A stretch of DNA of 64,000 nt. Source: Tulasnella sp. 424. Its lineage: Eukaryota; Basidiomycota; Agaricomycetes; Cantharellales; Tulasnellaceae. Below, in pieces: positions 1-12,200 of the stretch. Both the position numbers and the translations under genes were made by a program. The stretch is from positions 1 through 64,000 of the forward strand of contig WSUB01000053.1 of NCBI GenBank assembly GCA_019633425.1, read 5' to 3'. The notes below the pieces were generated by a model. The model saw nothing but the letters and a program-made list of their open reading frames with translations. It was not told the DNA's origin and did no database searches. Numbering within the stretch: the stretch's first letter is position 1; each line of letters starts with the position of its first letter.

Positions 1-104
1 AGCAAAACCCCGAAGGCTGAACCCTGGCTTCTACGTAAGGTACCCGACGGCCTAGAAGCGGTGATCGTGGAAAACTCGAGGAATACGCAGAATCATGCTC
101 TATT

Positions 105-265
105 GGCATTAACTATCTTCGTTCTCTTCGAATTCGGGGACGAGACTCCCAAACTCGCACGCGACGCGAAACGCCTCCTGGGACGCTGTAGCGCCCACTG
201 GATGAATGGCGGATCCGTCGTGCCTGCCTCTTTCTCGCCGCTCCGATGAACAACTCTCGTCGAGG
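105..265 (+). pseudogene. BRF1 central-exon fragment
   Basis: This stretch is a diverged copy of the second cyclin-fold part of the BRF1 gene at about 23146-23300. It keeps the peptide LFEFGDETPK and the following ARDAKRLL and HWMN segments, matching LLEFGDETPK, AHDAVRLV and DWMN in the intact gene. Indels shift the frame after the HWMN segment and no flanking exons are present. It is a partial, non-functional duplicate. Together with the 5'-end fragments near 10 kb and 16.6 kb it shows that pieces of BRF1 were copied leftwards. Confidence 0.75.
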
Positions 266-1079
266 TTGTCAAAAGAGCCGGCACTCGCCGGTAGTATCAC
301 CGCGCGCTCACGGGGATCAGCTGCACAATCAACATTTTAGTTCATCGAGGCAAGGAGTCAAGGACATCCAAGAACTCTGCCTAGGCTGCCCCACCTGAGA
401 AGCCGACTTGCATATCCAAGTGGGGTCCCATTTGAAGCTGCTCCCAGCTGCTCAGGGATGCACATCGTCAACCTGAATCTGCTCGTTCCACCTGCCGCGA
501 TGTATTTGGAGTTCCATCGACCTTTGCCGACTGATATACTTTGCCCGTCTGTCCCCTCTGCGAAACAACGACTCTTTATTTCATGCCTTCGCCCATTTAG
601 CCTGAACGAGGATGATGTCGCGGCATATGAGGGGGACGGATATAACCGGAGACGCTAAATCCTAACGCCGGACTCTGCCGATCTGCATCCCTCCAGCCAC
701 TCTCGCTATGCTGCCCATATGGTTGGACCCTCGACCTTTGGATCCCACTCTCACCGATCACTGTGAAACCCTGCCAAGATAATGACCAGTTGGTATGACA
801 GCGATATTCAGCTTGATTACGCGGAGCACGTGTTGTGCGAGGAGAGGATGTGGACAAGGGGTATGGGGCTGACAGCGAAGGTTCGGAATGGAAGGTCTCG
901 TGCCTTGCCGGAATGTCGGCCCGCCAATAGCACTTTTGACGCATGATCTGTATTACCACGTTTGAATATCGAGAATCAGTTCGATGGGTAAAGCTGAGCG
1001 CTCCGACTGATGCACGACGCGGCCACGCTCGTGTACGAGTTTCGCCACCGGAAAGAAATCCGGGCTTCCACTCCCGACA
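266..1079. other. Unassigned intergenic stretch
   Basis: No open frame here shows a recognisable motif, a conserved splice pattern or a match to another block in the window. A 164-codon minus-strand frame (597-1091) has no supporting composition or paralogue. Confidence 0.5.
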
Positions 1080-2400
1080 CATCATCGTCACGCGCTAAAG
1101 CCCACCGGTCACGATTATTCATCGCGCTATGTGAAGTTGGTTTGGACAATAGGAGATTGTTCGACAGGCCGAGAGGCTCCGGCGCCTCCCTCTGTAATAT
1201 TACCAAAGCTTTCCATTCGCTGGTTCAAGTACTTGTATGACCAAGTACCGAGTAAACGATACAAACACATATGACTAGTATGTTATAAGACCTTGGCCCG
1301 ACATCGAGAGGCCTTAATGGCGGACGATGAGAAGCGAAAATACGACAGAAGAATCCGAAGAAATAACAGCAGATAGGACCAAGACAATAAATGCCAGAAT
1401 AGCGAAGTCGACATGCGAGGGATGGGGAAGAGCTAAACATAGGACAGCCAAGACGAGGAAAAACAACCGGTGAAAGGTGTTGGCATGCATGGCCCTTGAG
1501 GCAGCCCCGCAATCTTTTGCCTAAAATAAATGAGAAACGGTGAGAAATGAGCGCTTCCTCGACACAAGAGCACGTGAGTCAAGCGGCCGGCGATAGTGAT
1601 TGCTGTTGGCCATGAGATGCTAGAGTCGGGTAATGGAGTCAACAAAGGTAGTGCAATGGTGTGTGATGTCTGACTTCGTACCTAACAATGCCGCTTGGTT
1701 GAAGCGTCGGGGAGCGAGGGGAATGGTTGGATGACGTAAGGTCAGGAACGCCCGTCTGGATTTAAACGGTGCATTGACGTTGGATAACAAGCGCACTCAC
1801 CTCGCGACAATGGACGTCTCAGTAATGAACTGGAGGAGGAGGTCGGAGAGCAATTTGCTCCAGATCTTGACCGTGAGGCTCGACTGCGTCGTCATCCGAT
1901 GCTTGACCATCTTCCTCGAAGGGCGAGACGACGCGGTCGAGAATGGCACGAGTGAAGCGAGTTATGGGTAACCCACGACGGCCCAACCAGCCCAGAGTAG
2001 ACCGGACAAAACGTAGATATGGCGTGAAGGCTGTAGGGTCAGTTCTGTACTGTGTTTGTGCCGGTAGGTCTGAATAGAGTGGTATTTTGCGCTTGAGTGC
2101 GATGCTTAGGACGACGCAGACGGCTACAAGGACTGGAATAGCTGGCGTAGTTGATGAAAGTAAATCACTTACCAGAATTGGTAACTAAGAGAACATTGCT
2201 CACCGACAAGGGCGCAGAGGATTTCTGAACGCATTCTATTGCGTTGGTTGACGAAGTCCGATTGAATCGTTTAGAAAATCGGTGTCTGAACTTGGAAAGG
2301 GAGGGGGCACAGGAGAGTACGACTACGGTATAAGATGAATGGGTGACATGTGAGGGAACAGAAAAGTACGTTGTTAAATAGCTTCAGTATTTCATAGTAG
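1080..2400 (-). repeat. Duplicated block type I, copy 1
   Basis: First of three copies of a block of about 1.2-1.3 kb; the others are at 12650-13910 and 19755-20975. Each holds, read on the minus strand, a promoter side, a two-exon YRR-W gene and a conserved 3' flank. Shared landmarks on the plus strand are the CAAGTACTTG/GACCAAGTA segment near 1230, the GGCGATAGTGATTGCTG segment near 1585, and the CGTCTGGATTTAAAC segment near 1752 just downstream of the gene. The copies differ by many substitutions and indels, so the duplication is old. Confidence 0.8.
1819..2234 (-). CDS. YRR-W small membrane protein, subfamily 1 copy 1
   Basis: Two-exon gene of 117 aa: exon 1 is 2204-2234 (31 nt, MRSEILCALV) and exon 2 is 1819-2141, joined in phase 1 by a GT-AG intron of 62 nt. 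Residues about 10-28 form a hydrophobic membrane segment (AIPVLVAVCVVLSIAL) followed by basic KRK. Next come a linker with DLPAQ, the core FVRSTLGW, GLPITR and RAILDRVV, an acidic stretch with SDDDAV, and a proline-rich end closing PPPPVHY. Exon 2 lacks an early ATG, so a simple ORF search would miss it. The family is unrecognised; the layout suggests a short single-pass membrane protein. The frame is fully open, so it may be functional. Confidence 0.7.
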
Positions 2401-3340
2401 CTGGTCGGTCGGGACAGACGACTTTTGTGTGATGAGGCGCGAGGGTGGGCTTCGTGATTGTAATATTAAGCTTGCATCTGCAACGTGGGGTTGATGGTAG
2501 GTGGGCGGGGTAAACCTCTTACCCAGCCTCGTCGTCTTTATCCGAGAGGCGCCGGATTTAGCGCCCTTTAAGTTGAGAATCGTTAAGCGATCGCCGCTTG
2601 ACCTTTCCTCTTTGGGGTAATGGGGGAGGCAAGTTTATCCGGGATGTCGGAGGGTCGTCGAGTGTTTGTGTCTGCGTTTAGAGCCCCGCAGTCAGAACGT
2701 TCGCTGACTTACACAACTGACTGTGACGTTCTCTGCATTTGCAGAGCATTCGAAAGATAATGGCCGAGGCGGTGACAAAATGGCACTAGGAGGAGAGGAA
2801 GATGATGCAAAGGCGCCGAATGAAGAAACTCTTCGGCAGCTGGATGCGCTGGCTACGGAGAGGGTTGGGGCTTTAAGTGGATCTGTTGGAAGGGCGTCGA
2901 CCACGTCTTCTAGTGCTACTGGGTATGGGGTGATGATGAAGTGGCTTTCTACATCAGGAAATTAGGTGTCATAGCTAGTAGAATGGATGTCAGGGGGTTA
3001 TGGCTGTTCTTTTTTAGATTATGCGTTCCTGGCCATATGGACACTCGTGAGTCGCGTGGGCGTCTTCCTTTCACCCGGAAACCAAAACACACCCACACCC
3101 CCCCCTTCCCTCGGTCCATGTGGCGGAGATAAGATAGGAGTGGAAAGGGCACTGGATATCCAGTGAATCCTTAGCCTGCTACGGGGTAGTTTGAGGGGAG
3201 GATATTCCTGCAAAGGCAATCCGAATCTACACAGATGGGGGGCGCTTGAGGCACTTCTACCGTTGGATGACGCGCAACTGTTCTCGGTCGAAATTACAAT
3301 CGGTGCATCGCGCATTGGATCGGCATCCCTTTGCAGTGTA
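2245..3340. other. Intergenic stretch with weak open frames
   Basis: A plus-strand frame at 2723-2965 (80 codons, Glu/Asp/Lys-rich) and overlapping minus-strand frames are present, but none has a paralogue in the window or a clear motif. The GTGACGTTCTCTGCATTTGCAG segment just before 2745 looks like an intron acceptor, so a small exon is possible but unproven. Near 3090 there is a short C-rich tract. Confidence 0.35.
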
Positions 3341-3346
3341 TACACT

Positions 3347-3744
3347 CTAGTCCTCGTAGTGTGCAGCACGAGGAGCACGAGGGAACGCAGTTGCCGGCAT
3401 TGGGCGTGGGCCTTGGTTCGTTGGGCCAGGCTGAGGGCGATGAACTGCAGCTTCCTGGGTGTCGGTTGGAAGAAGGTGATCGAGAACGCGGCGGGCCCAC
3501 CGACTAACAATCGGCCAATGCTCGTCCATCCACTCCGCCGTAAATTGAACATATCGCCTGTATCGAGTGTAGAGTGACGGCGTAGGTGGTTGTTCAATCC
3601 CTTGCACATCTCTAGGGGAGCTGGTCCATCCGTCGTAGAGGTGAAGCGCAAGATGCGGAGAAAGCGCCATTAGATTACCATAGGACCGCAAACCGTCGAA
3701 ATGCAGTACTGACTGTTAATGATACAGGTGGCTAGTTCCTTCAT
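3347..3744 (-). pseudogene. YRR-W subfamily 2, degraded copy
   Basis: Exon 1 is 3714-3744, again exactly 31 nt, encoding MKELATCIIN. Exon 2 keeps the core YRRYVQFTAEW, WPIVSRWARR and LDHLLPTD and ends near HYED. The membrane-side segment (FLRILRF, matching FLGIFRY of the intact copy at 11740-12174) lies in a different frame from the core, so at least one indel separates them. No good acceptor is seen at the expected exon 2 start. It is a decayed member of the family. Confidence 0.6.
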
Positions 3745-5560
3745 TTTGCTACGGGGGATATATATGGACAAGGAGGCAAGGTGACCGAGTCCCAATTCGG
3801 AGGAAAACTTGTTTCGGAAACGGCGAGTGCTGCACCTTAATCCTTGTTTGGCTGGATACATGAGATGGTAACACAGTCGGACAGTCGAGAGCGCTGGTCG
3901 AGATGTGATGACTAATGGGTGGTCTGTCATAGACCGACCGTCATTGCAGCCTGGACTAAAGGAGGCGGAAGCATCCCGTCCTGGTCAGTACGAGATAAGA
4001 TAACAGACCTGGTCTCAGAAGCTAGGGGAAAGCTATCTTCGAGAGATCACGAGGAGGGACCAAGGCCAGGTGCCGTCCCAGCCACACGCGGGTGCGGAGT
4101 CTTACAAGCCCCAGGCATGTGAAAGTCGTGTGACAGGTGAGCTAAAACCCCCAGTGTTCTTTGTAGTCCCACGTATGTAAATAAACCACGCTAAAAGGCC
4201 AGGAACTCGTGGCTTAAATGTTCCAGAACTGTGGTGAGAACCTGGTTGGTCATGCACAGAGCAAGGTCTCCAGGCGAGATAATGATAGGCTCGAACTCCC
4301 ACAAACTCCGATATATCTCGGCCTTCGACGCGAAAACTCGCGGTAAACTTAGATTGCTGTTTGCTCATTGGATCTTGTTCCAAGCCAATGAGACTTGCGA
4401 GCCGGTCGCTGACCGCGCGTATACGTAGACGAATGGTCCTTTAATATCGCTGTCTCCAGAATGTTCATCCAGCTATGGGCTCGACCAAGAGCAAACAGGC
4501 TCTCAATCTTCTCTGTTGGTTACAACAATGTATCTCGCGGTCGAGGGACGCGTTAGGTCGAGTCAAGTTCTCCGGCGTAATTATTTTACGGATATGTCGA
4601 TATGGCCACTCCGTGATAGGGGAGAGCGCTCGTATCGATGGTGATGGAGGCAGTTGCAGCAAGTAATCAAGTACATCAGACGAGTATGAAGGCATCAAGA
4701 GGGCAGCCTAATTACGAACGCTTGAAGAAACACGAAAAGCGCTAACAAAACCAGTCGAGGATAACGACATCCTTTATGGAGCAGAGCAACAAACGAAAAT
4801 ACAGGGAGAGTCAGCGACGAAAATAGAAAGAACAGCGATTGGAGGTATGAGGAATGGTACATAACAAAGCGGAAAATCGAGTCTTGTAGCACGAGGTGCA
4901 CTCGACTCGAGGATCTAAATAAAAGACACGAACAAAGCAACCTTCAGGAAGACGATTTCCAAGACGTGAGATGTAGCAGGGGGTAAGATAGGAATGCAAA
5001 GCCCTTGCATCTTCTCCAGGGCTGTAACCTAGCAGTGGGATGGGTGTCATGTCGGGTTCGTACAGGTGTAATCCGAATATAGTGGGAAGAGGAGTGGGGG
5101 GAAAGGCGGTTGAGGCAATTCTGCTGTTGGACGATGAGGCGTTGTTGACGCTTCGGTCAATATTGAAATCGGTGCAGCGCCCATTTGACAGACCACCCAT
5201 CAGTCCTCATGGTATGCAGGAGGAGGAAGAGGAAGAGAGACTACAGTCGTGGGCGTTGGGTGTGGGTTTGGATTGTGTGGGACCCGGCCGGGGGTCATGG
5301 ACTGCACGTTCTTCGGCGTCGCCATCGTTTGGAAGGAGGCAGTCAAGAAAACGTCGCGCCCAGCCACTAAAAATCGGCCAATGCTCTTCCATCCACTCCT
5401 CCGTGAGTTGGATGTGTTACTTGTATCGAATGAAGGGTCTCGGGGGAGGGGGTTGCGCATCTTCTACCAGAGCCGCGGTCACATATATATACCCCAGGTT
5501 TGTCACACACACGGTCGATCATGACGGGCTGCCGCATGGAGCGTGAAGGACTATTGTACA
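3700..5560 (-). repeat. Duplicated block type II, copy 1
   Basis: Copies of this block are at about 5900-8270 and 10150-12200. Shared landmarks include the CATAGACCGACC(G/A)TCATTGCAG segment (3930, 10400), the CACGCTAAAAG/CCAGGAACTCGTGG segment (4190, 10675), the CCAATGAGA segment (4385, 10890) and the GAGCAACAAACG(A/G)GAAAA(T/C)A segment (4785, 7406, 11330). Each block ends, on its right side, in a subfamily 2 YRR-W gene. The middle of the block has no convincing gene in any copy. Confidence 0.7.
5207..5470 (-). pseudogene. YRR-W subfamily 2, fragment of exon 2
   Basis: The frame encodes MEEHWPIFSGWARRF, LDCLLPNDGDAEE and HDPRPGPT, closely matching the intact copy at 11740-12174. The membrane segment and the 31-nt first exon are missing: sequence right of about 5475 is unrelated to the family. 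The 3' end is also shifted in frame, giving a serine run in place of the proline-rich tail. It is truncated and presumed dead. Confidence 0.65.
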
Positions 5561-5899
5561 GTCAGATACAGACATTATATATTCTACTACTGAGACCTTA
5601 CGCGGAAAGTCAGCGATGCAAGAAAAATAAATGAAAACAGAACTCTGCAGTACACTCACCGCGCGCTCTTTGGTAGGCAACACTGTGGGCCTCAGGCCGG
5701 CTTGCATTGCGCGAAAGGAAAACCTCGTACACAGAGGTAAAAACAGGAAAATAAAGAGATTACCAAGAAACGGAATGAGAACAAACGACCAAACGCACAT
5801 AGGGCGGGCGGGCGAGTGGCGGAAAAAGTTGAGACATCCCAGCGCGGGTGGCGGGAGCATACCTGGCGGAAAATCGGGAGAGCTGAAGGAGAACCAAAT

Positions 5900-8270
5900 C
5901 CTATGAGACTAGACTGATATAGAGCCCTCGCGCTTTGCCTCACAGGTCACAATTAGACCGCTTGGATGAGTTGAGCGGGACGTGATCAAGCACTGATCCG
6001 CGAAGACGCATGGACTATACCTAGGGTGCGGTTCTAGTCGCTGAGGGCGCGGTGCCCAAAGTTCGATAGCATGAATTTGAACCCCAATGTAATACCAAAA
6101 GATCTGAGGATACGACGGGTCTTCCTGGTGATCGACCTTGGGCAATTTTTTTCTTTCCTTTTTGGCTTTTTCGAGCTTCAAAAGCCCCTACTGAGGCTCT
6201 TCGAGGGGGACAAAAATAAAGGGAGGACGTACATAAAGGTTAACGAACCCCGATAAAAACAGACATATGGGTGATATTATCCTGAGACCAGCGTGAGGCC
6301 GACTAGATTTGACATTCCGGGCCAAGAGACGGTGAACGAGGAAGCAAGGCGACCGGCTACTGGTTCCGAGGCCGAGACACTGGTTCAGAAACGGGGAGTC
6401 TTGCTACACGATCGTTGTTTGGTTGGGTACATGAGACACACAGTCGAGAGGGCTGGTCAAGATGTGATGACTAATGGGTGACCTGTCATAGGCGGTACCA
6501 GTCATTGCAATCTAGACCGGATGAAGCGGAAGTTGTTTCGTACGAGATGAGATACGGGACAGACCTGGTACCAGTTCTCCTCAGAAGCCCGGGAAAGCTA
6601 TTGTTCGAAAGATGACCAGGAAGGCTCGAGAGCAGGTGAAGGGGGTGACGGTGCCACTAGAAGGCTAATCAGCCATGTGCTGGGTGCAGAGTCGAACAAG
6701 CTTTGAGGCATGTGAAAACTGGGCGTGCGATAGATGTGATAAACCCTCCTTATCTTTCTGTTGTCTGACGTACGTAAATAAGCCACGGTTAAATATATTA
6801 CGGTCAGGAACTCGTGGCGTGAAGGTCCCAGAACTTTGGGCAAGAACGTGGTGGTACGAGATCGGCCGGTTCGGCAGAGCAAAGGATTGCTTGAGGCCCC
6901 CATCTTGAATGAAACTCCGACATGTTGCGAAGTTCGACGCGAACGCTCGCGGTAAAGTTACCTCGCTGTTTTTCCGTGGGCTCCTGTGGTGATGAGACTT
7001 GCGAGGACCCTGGCGTATAGACGAATGATTCTTCTCTTTATCGCTGCCTCTACAGTGCCCGTCGATCTAGCTACCGCCTCACCCAGAAGCAGTCGCAGTC
7101 TTCTCTGGCCGCTGATCCAATGTATCTTGCGCGGCGGTCGAAAGGCCCCGTTGGGTCCAGTCAAGCCCTCGGGTGTAACCAATCCAACCTCCGATGGCGA
7201 CGCGAACCGCACCAGAATACTTGCGTTCGTATCCATACCGATGCACGCAGTTAAACACCTTTGTAGCAAGGTATCGAATATATTAGGCGACTTCATGGCT
7301 GAAGCATCATAGAGCGCAACGTAGTTACAAAGGTCGGCAAGAACCATGAAAAACGCTAGCAAAACTAGTCTAGGGTAATACCTCATTACATCCTCGACGC
7401 GGGAAAGCAACAAACGGGAAAACAGTGGAGAGTCGACACCGAAAATCAAAAGAACAGCGAGGAAAGTTGGGAAGCAATGGAGAATAGGAAAACGAAACGT
7501 CGAGTTTCGGAGAACGAAGTGCTTGCAACTTGGTAAGGAGAGATCTAAAAGACACGAGAAGAAAGCTGTAGATCGATGGTTTTGAAGACTTGAGATGTGG
7601 CTGAAGTAAGAGTAAGATAGGAATAGAAAAGGTCGTGGCCGACTAGCAGGCCTTTGGCCTGATGGGGGTTTATGTGAAAATATCTAGGTATTTCAAACGA
7701 GAAAATGAGGAGGAATGGATCGGGACTTAAGGTGTGTGAGGGAATTACGCTATTGGACGATCGATGACGCGGCGTCAGGAAAGGTCGGTCAAGATGAAAT
7801 AAATGGGTGCAGCGCTTGAATTCAACAAACATACCTTGGACACTAGCCTTCATGATGTACAAGAGGAGGAGGACAAGGGGCTACCATCGCCGGGATGGGG
7901 TGTGGGCCTTGGTTCCTGGGGCCAAGCTGAGGGCCATGACCTGCAAGTTCTTCACCATCGGCGTCGTGTGAGATGAAGCAGTCGAGGGAAGTGCGGGTCC
8001 AACGACTAATAATTGGCCAATACTCGCCCAGCCACCCCGCTGTGAATTGGAGATACTGCCTGTATTGAACGTAGAGTGCCGGCATAGGGTGTTCAATCTG
8101 TTGCGCGTCGTATACTGGAGCGGGTCCAATCCTCGTCGAGACGTAGCACAAGATGCCAGAAAGAACAGGCTGATACCTAACGCCGTAACAGGTTATAAAA
8201 GATTCGCAAAGCCCTAGGATACGCTACTCACTGTTGATGATAATGGTGGCCAGCTCCTGCAGGTTGTTCT
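5900..8270 (-). repeat. Duplicated block type II, copy 2
   Basis: Diverged copy of the block at 3700-5560 and 10150-12200. From about 6230 it also shares the segment ending CATATGGGT that occurs near 10160. It ends on the right in the broken YRR-W copy at 7843-8262. A minus-strand frame of 163 codons (6958-7449) falls inside it, but the matching stretch of the other copies is not open in that frame, so it is not called as a gene. Confidence 0.6.
7843..8262 (-). pseudogene. YRR-W subfamily 2, start codon lost
   Basis: Exon 1 (8232-8262, 31 nt) reads as LQELATIIIN: the ATG of the other members is CTG here. Exon 2 keeps YRQYLQFTAGW, GEYWPIISRWTR and LDCF and ends in a proline-rich tail near HHEG. 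Just after the acceptor one base of TTTCTGGGCATC is missing compared with 11740-12174, which shifts the membrane segment out of frame. The two independent lesions make a working product unlikely. Confidence 0.65.
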
Positions 8271-9980
8271 AGGGGATGTCTGTGCGTTGGTGTGTGTGGA
8301 ATAAGCCGGTGTTGATGAAGTACGTCCGGGTCACGTAGAAAGACAGTGATTGTGCGAGTTATAGAACAGGTAGGTGGAGCAGGAATACAAGGGGCAAAGG
8401 ATGAAAGATGACTGAGCGGTGAAGAGAGGGGCGGGCTGAACCGTCTTATACAGACTGCTGTCACCCGCTCCCAAGGGAAGGGCGGGCAAGGGCTTGAATC
8501 CTCGATCCAGTACTTCGGCTCCACACTGCGATGTGATGAACGGACGCCGTCCGTTCATCACATCGTACCCTAACCTGCCGCAACCCACGACAACAGGCAG
8601 CACAGTAACCAAACGTTGATCGTCACCGTCCTCGTTATCCATCGGGGAAGAGAAAAAAGCTTAGTCTGATCACCACGTCTCACACACCGCCGCAATCAGC
8701 CTCGTTATCCGCAGACTCCTCGCATTCACCCGCCATCCCGAATTGAACCATCTCATACAGATTCCAAAAGGTCAGTCGGGCACGCCTCAGACGACATCGC
8801 AATCCCCGTAACTGCCGCATACGGTGAGTCCCAACACTCATTCATACCCCTTCTGGAGTGTTTAATATGTGATAATATCGAGGATGATGGCTCCAAAAAT
8901 CGCTCAGGCCTGAGACACGCGTGCTTTTTACCTCATCCCTTGATCGCCCTTCTCCCGACCTCCCTGCGAGTGGGAAGGTGGATATTATCACAATACCATG
9001 CCGTTAAAGAAGACGCCGTACTCCGCCGCGTGGCCTTCTATATCCCTCAAACAGGGCATCCACGCACGTACGATTCCCGAGTCAACTTTTCTCAAACGCA
9101 CAGTATTGCGGAGCTCACCGTCGGGGAGGTTCGATCAGGATGATTGGAAATGGGCTATGATGCGGCTGGTTGTGTTTGATTCGTCGCGCGGTGCGATTCT
9201 GTCTGCGATTCAGTATCTCCACTCATTTACACCCACGCGTTCTCGTTCTCCAAGACCTAAGATTTTATGGTTGAGTTGTACCTTTCATTTGATGCAGCGG
9301 TATTACTTCCTTTTCCTCAGTCAGCGGCAGTGGTTTTGTCCCGACCCGTCCGTAGTGGGAGCGACAGGAATTGTCGCTGTCGCAGAAACGTCTTACATTG
9401 AAAGTTCATTGGATATGGTTCTAGTGGTGCTAGCATTTAGTCGGGACGCATCAGCTGCAGAACCATAAGCAGCTGGTGGAGTTCGCCAGGGCACGAGTCG
9501 AGCCACCACACGGCGACTTTCTATATTCAGGGTCCCTCGGGTCATAAATGGGCTTCTAATATTGATGCAGACTAGTTCAAGTACTGGCGCGACCAGATAT
9601 TGAGCGGATCACACAAGTAACAATACCTTGCATGTTACAGAACCTCGGCCAAATGAACGGAGATAAGCTGGCAACGAGGAGGCCATATTCTGGGTCGGGA
9701 ATGTTTGTTCATGCGAGAACTCGACAGCCTGGTGGCGACACTTTGGACATCTGATGGGTGGCAACACAGTAATCTCTTGGGCACGGTCCGATAGCAGTTG
9801 GGGAGCGAAGGAGAGTCTCGAGATCGTCTGCAGTGCCTCCGCTTATAGGCTGTCTGGCAATCCATTTGCGGGTAAGAGAACGATCAGGACGGCAAAGAGC
9901 TGATTAGTGTGTTTGCGCGCGTGACCCATAATTACGTTGATCTCATAACCGCGAGCAATCCCTTCGTCGGCGAATTGGCA
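8271..9980. other. Intergenic stretch, no supported gene
   Basis: It contains a perfect inverted repeat (8529-8565) and a 156-codon plus-strand frame (8998-9468) with no motif or paralogue. A segment near 9575-9700 (TTCAAGTACTGGCG...CTCGGCCAAATGAAC) is a faint match to the conserved 3' flank of the type I blocks. Confidence 0.4.
8529..8565. repeat. Perfect short inverted repeat
   Basis: Two 18-nt arms (CGATGTGATGAACGGACG and its exact complement) are separated by a single base at 8547. It could extrude a cruciform or form a hairpin if transcribed. No target duplication is seen at the ends. Confidence 0.9.
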
Positions 9981-9984
9981 AGTC

Positions 9985-10110
9985 TGTGAAGTCGCCCGGT
10001 GGCGCGTGACTCGTAGAAAGTCGTATTCCTGACTACAGGTGCTTCTTGTCTCTTCCGTACGAAGCCCTTCTTGCTCTCTTTCCCAGCGACTGAGTCGATA
10101 ATGGTTGGTA
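9985..10110 (+). pseudogene. BRF1 5'-end fragment
   Basis: Sequence from GGTGGCGCGTGACTCG through the segment ending ATAATGGTTGGTAGACTTAGAAT matches the BRF1 upstream region and its start (22231-22360), including the CTCTTCCGT and CTCTCT stretches and the ATGGTT position. No downstream BRF1 exon follows, because the block continues into a type II repeat. It is a promoter-plus-start fragment left by duplication. Confidence 0.7.
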
Positions 10111-10149
10111 GACTTAGAATAACGACCCACATTAAGGTTAGCAAACCGC

Positions 10150-12200
10150 GATAGCAACGAACATATGGGTTATTTTATCCTGAACCAAGCCTTAGGCTCG
10201 TGTCCTATATTTTTCTTTCTGGTCGATGAGACGGTCGACAAGGAGGTCAGGTGACTGAGTCCCAGTTCGGGGAAGGGGGGATGAAAAACTTGTTTCGGAA
10301 ACGGCGAGTGCTGCATGGTAATATAATATTTGTCCGGCTCGATACATGAGGTGGTACCACAGTCGGCTGGTCGAGATGTGATGACTAAAGGGCGGTCTGT
10401 CATAGACCGACCATCATTGCAGCCTGGACTAAAGGAGGCAGAAGCATCCCGTACTGCCAGTACGATAAGATACGGAACAGACCTGGTACCAGTTCGCCTC
10501 AGAAGGTCGGGGAAAGCGGTTTTCGAGACATTACCAGGAGGGACGAAGGCCAGGTGGAGAGGGTGACGCGCGGGTGCAGGGCCTTACAAGCCCCAGGCAT
10601 GTGAAAGTCGTGTGATAGGTGAGCTAAAAACCCCTGTGTTCTTGTTGTAGTCTAACGTATGTAAATAAACCACGCTAAAAGACCACGAACTCGTGGCTTA
10701 AATGTTCCAGAACTGTGGGGAGAACCTGGTGGTCGTACGATATCGGCTGCACAGAGCAAGGACTGCAGGCGAGATAATAATTAAGGCTCGAACTCTCACT
10801 TTCGATTCAAGCTCCGATATATCTCGACCTTCGACGCGAGCGCTCGCGGTAAGCTTAGATGGTTGTTTGCTCATTGGATCCTGTTCCAAGCCAATGAGAT
10901 TTGCGCACGAGCCAGTCGCTAACCCCGTGTATAACGAACGGTCCCTTCCTTATCGCTGTCTCCAATGTGTTCATTCAGGTATGGCCTCAGCCAAGAGCAA
11001 ACAGGCTCTCAATTTTCTTTGACGGTTACAACAACGTATCTCGTGGTCGAGGGACGCGTCGGGTCAAGTCAAGCTTTCCTGCGTTATCATTCTACGGAGA
11101 TGTCAATATGACCGGCCGACCTCCGACGGAGACGCGGCCACACTACTCCGTAATACGGGAGAGCGCTCGTATCGATGGTTATGCAGGGAGTTTAGTATCA
11201 TTTCAGCAAGTAATCGAGTACATTAGACAAGTTTATGTATGAAGGCATCACAGAGGGCAACCTAATTATGAACGTTTGAAGAAACACGGTTTTAAACGCT
11301 AACAAAATAACGACATCTTTGATGGAGCAGAGCAACAAACGAAAATACAGGGAGAGTCAGCGACGAAAACAGAAAAAAAACAGCGATTGGAGGTGTGAGG
11401 AATGGTGCGTAACAAAGCGAAAAATCGAGTTTTGTAGCACGACGTGCACTCGAAGCGAGGATCTAAAGAAGAAAACACGAAGAAAGCAACCTTTAGGAAG
11501 ACAATTTCCAAGACGTGAGATTTAGCAGGGGTAAGATAGGAAAGCAGAGGTCAGGCCTTCGGACTGGCAGCGGGATCGGTGTCATGTTGGGTTCGTATAG
11601 ATGTAATCCGAGTATAGAACGAAGAGGGAAAGGCATTTTGAGGCAATTCTGCTGTTGGACAATGACGCGTTGTTGACGCTTCGGTCAATATTGAAATCGG
11701 TGCAGCGCCCATTGACAAACATACCTTTGGGATCACCCATTAGTCCACATGGTTTGCGGGAGGAGGAGGAGGGAGAGGAAGAGGGACTACAGTCGCGGGC
11801 GTTGGGTGTGGGTTTGGACTTGTGGGAACCGGCTGGGGGTCATGGCCTGCACGTTCTTCGGCGTCGCCGTCGTTTGGAAGGAGGCAGTCAAGAAAACTTC
11901 GCGCCCACCCACTAAAAATCGGCCAACACTCTTCTATCCACTCCGCCGTGAGTTGGATGTATTGCTTGTATCGAATGAAGGGTCTCGGGGGAGGTAGTTG
12001 CGCATCTTCTACCAGAGCCGGTCCAATCCTCGTCGAAACGTAGCGAAAGATGCCCAGAAAGAATAGGCTAACACCTAACGCGGTAAAGATCCCGCCCCAG
12101 TAAGTTATATATGGAGCTCGTAAGGTCTACGTTCGCAACTCACCGTTGATGATAATGACGGCCAGCTCCTGCATATTGCGCTGGGGATCTATATTTGTTT
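10150..12200 (-). repeat. Duplicated block type II, copy 3
   Basis: Best preserved copy of the type II block, with its subfamily 2 YRR-W gene intact at its right end (11740-12174). Segments near 10400, 10675, 10890, 11330 and 11600 align with 3930, 4190, 4385, 4785 and 5000 of copy 1. Confidence 0.7.
11740..12174 (-). CDS. YRR-W small membrane protein, subfamily 2, intact
   Basis: Two-exon gene of 121 aa: exon 1 is 12144-12174 (31 nt, MQELAVIIIN) and exon 2 is 11740-12074, joined in phase 1 by a 69-nt GT-AG intron. The membrane segment crosses the splice site (AVIIINGVSLFFLGIF) and is followed by RYVSTR, a short proline-rich linker, the core YKQYIQLTAEW, WPIFSGWARSF and LDCLLPNDGDAEE, then a proline-rich tail ending ANHVD. 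It differs in sequence from subfamily 1 but shares exon length, intron phase, domain order and the Y-x(7-9)-W ... W/P-I ... R ... LD spacing. The function is unknown. No start other than the exon 1 ATG is available, because exon 2 has no early ATG. Confidence 0.7.

Noticed and set aside
6958..7449. 163-codon minus-strand frame with hydrophobic start
   Set aside because: The corresponding stretches of the other two type II blocks are not open in this frame.
8998..9468. 156-codon plus-strand frame
   Set aside because: No motif, paralogue, splice pattern or conserved neighbour; length alone is not convincing in this sequence.
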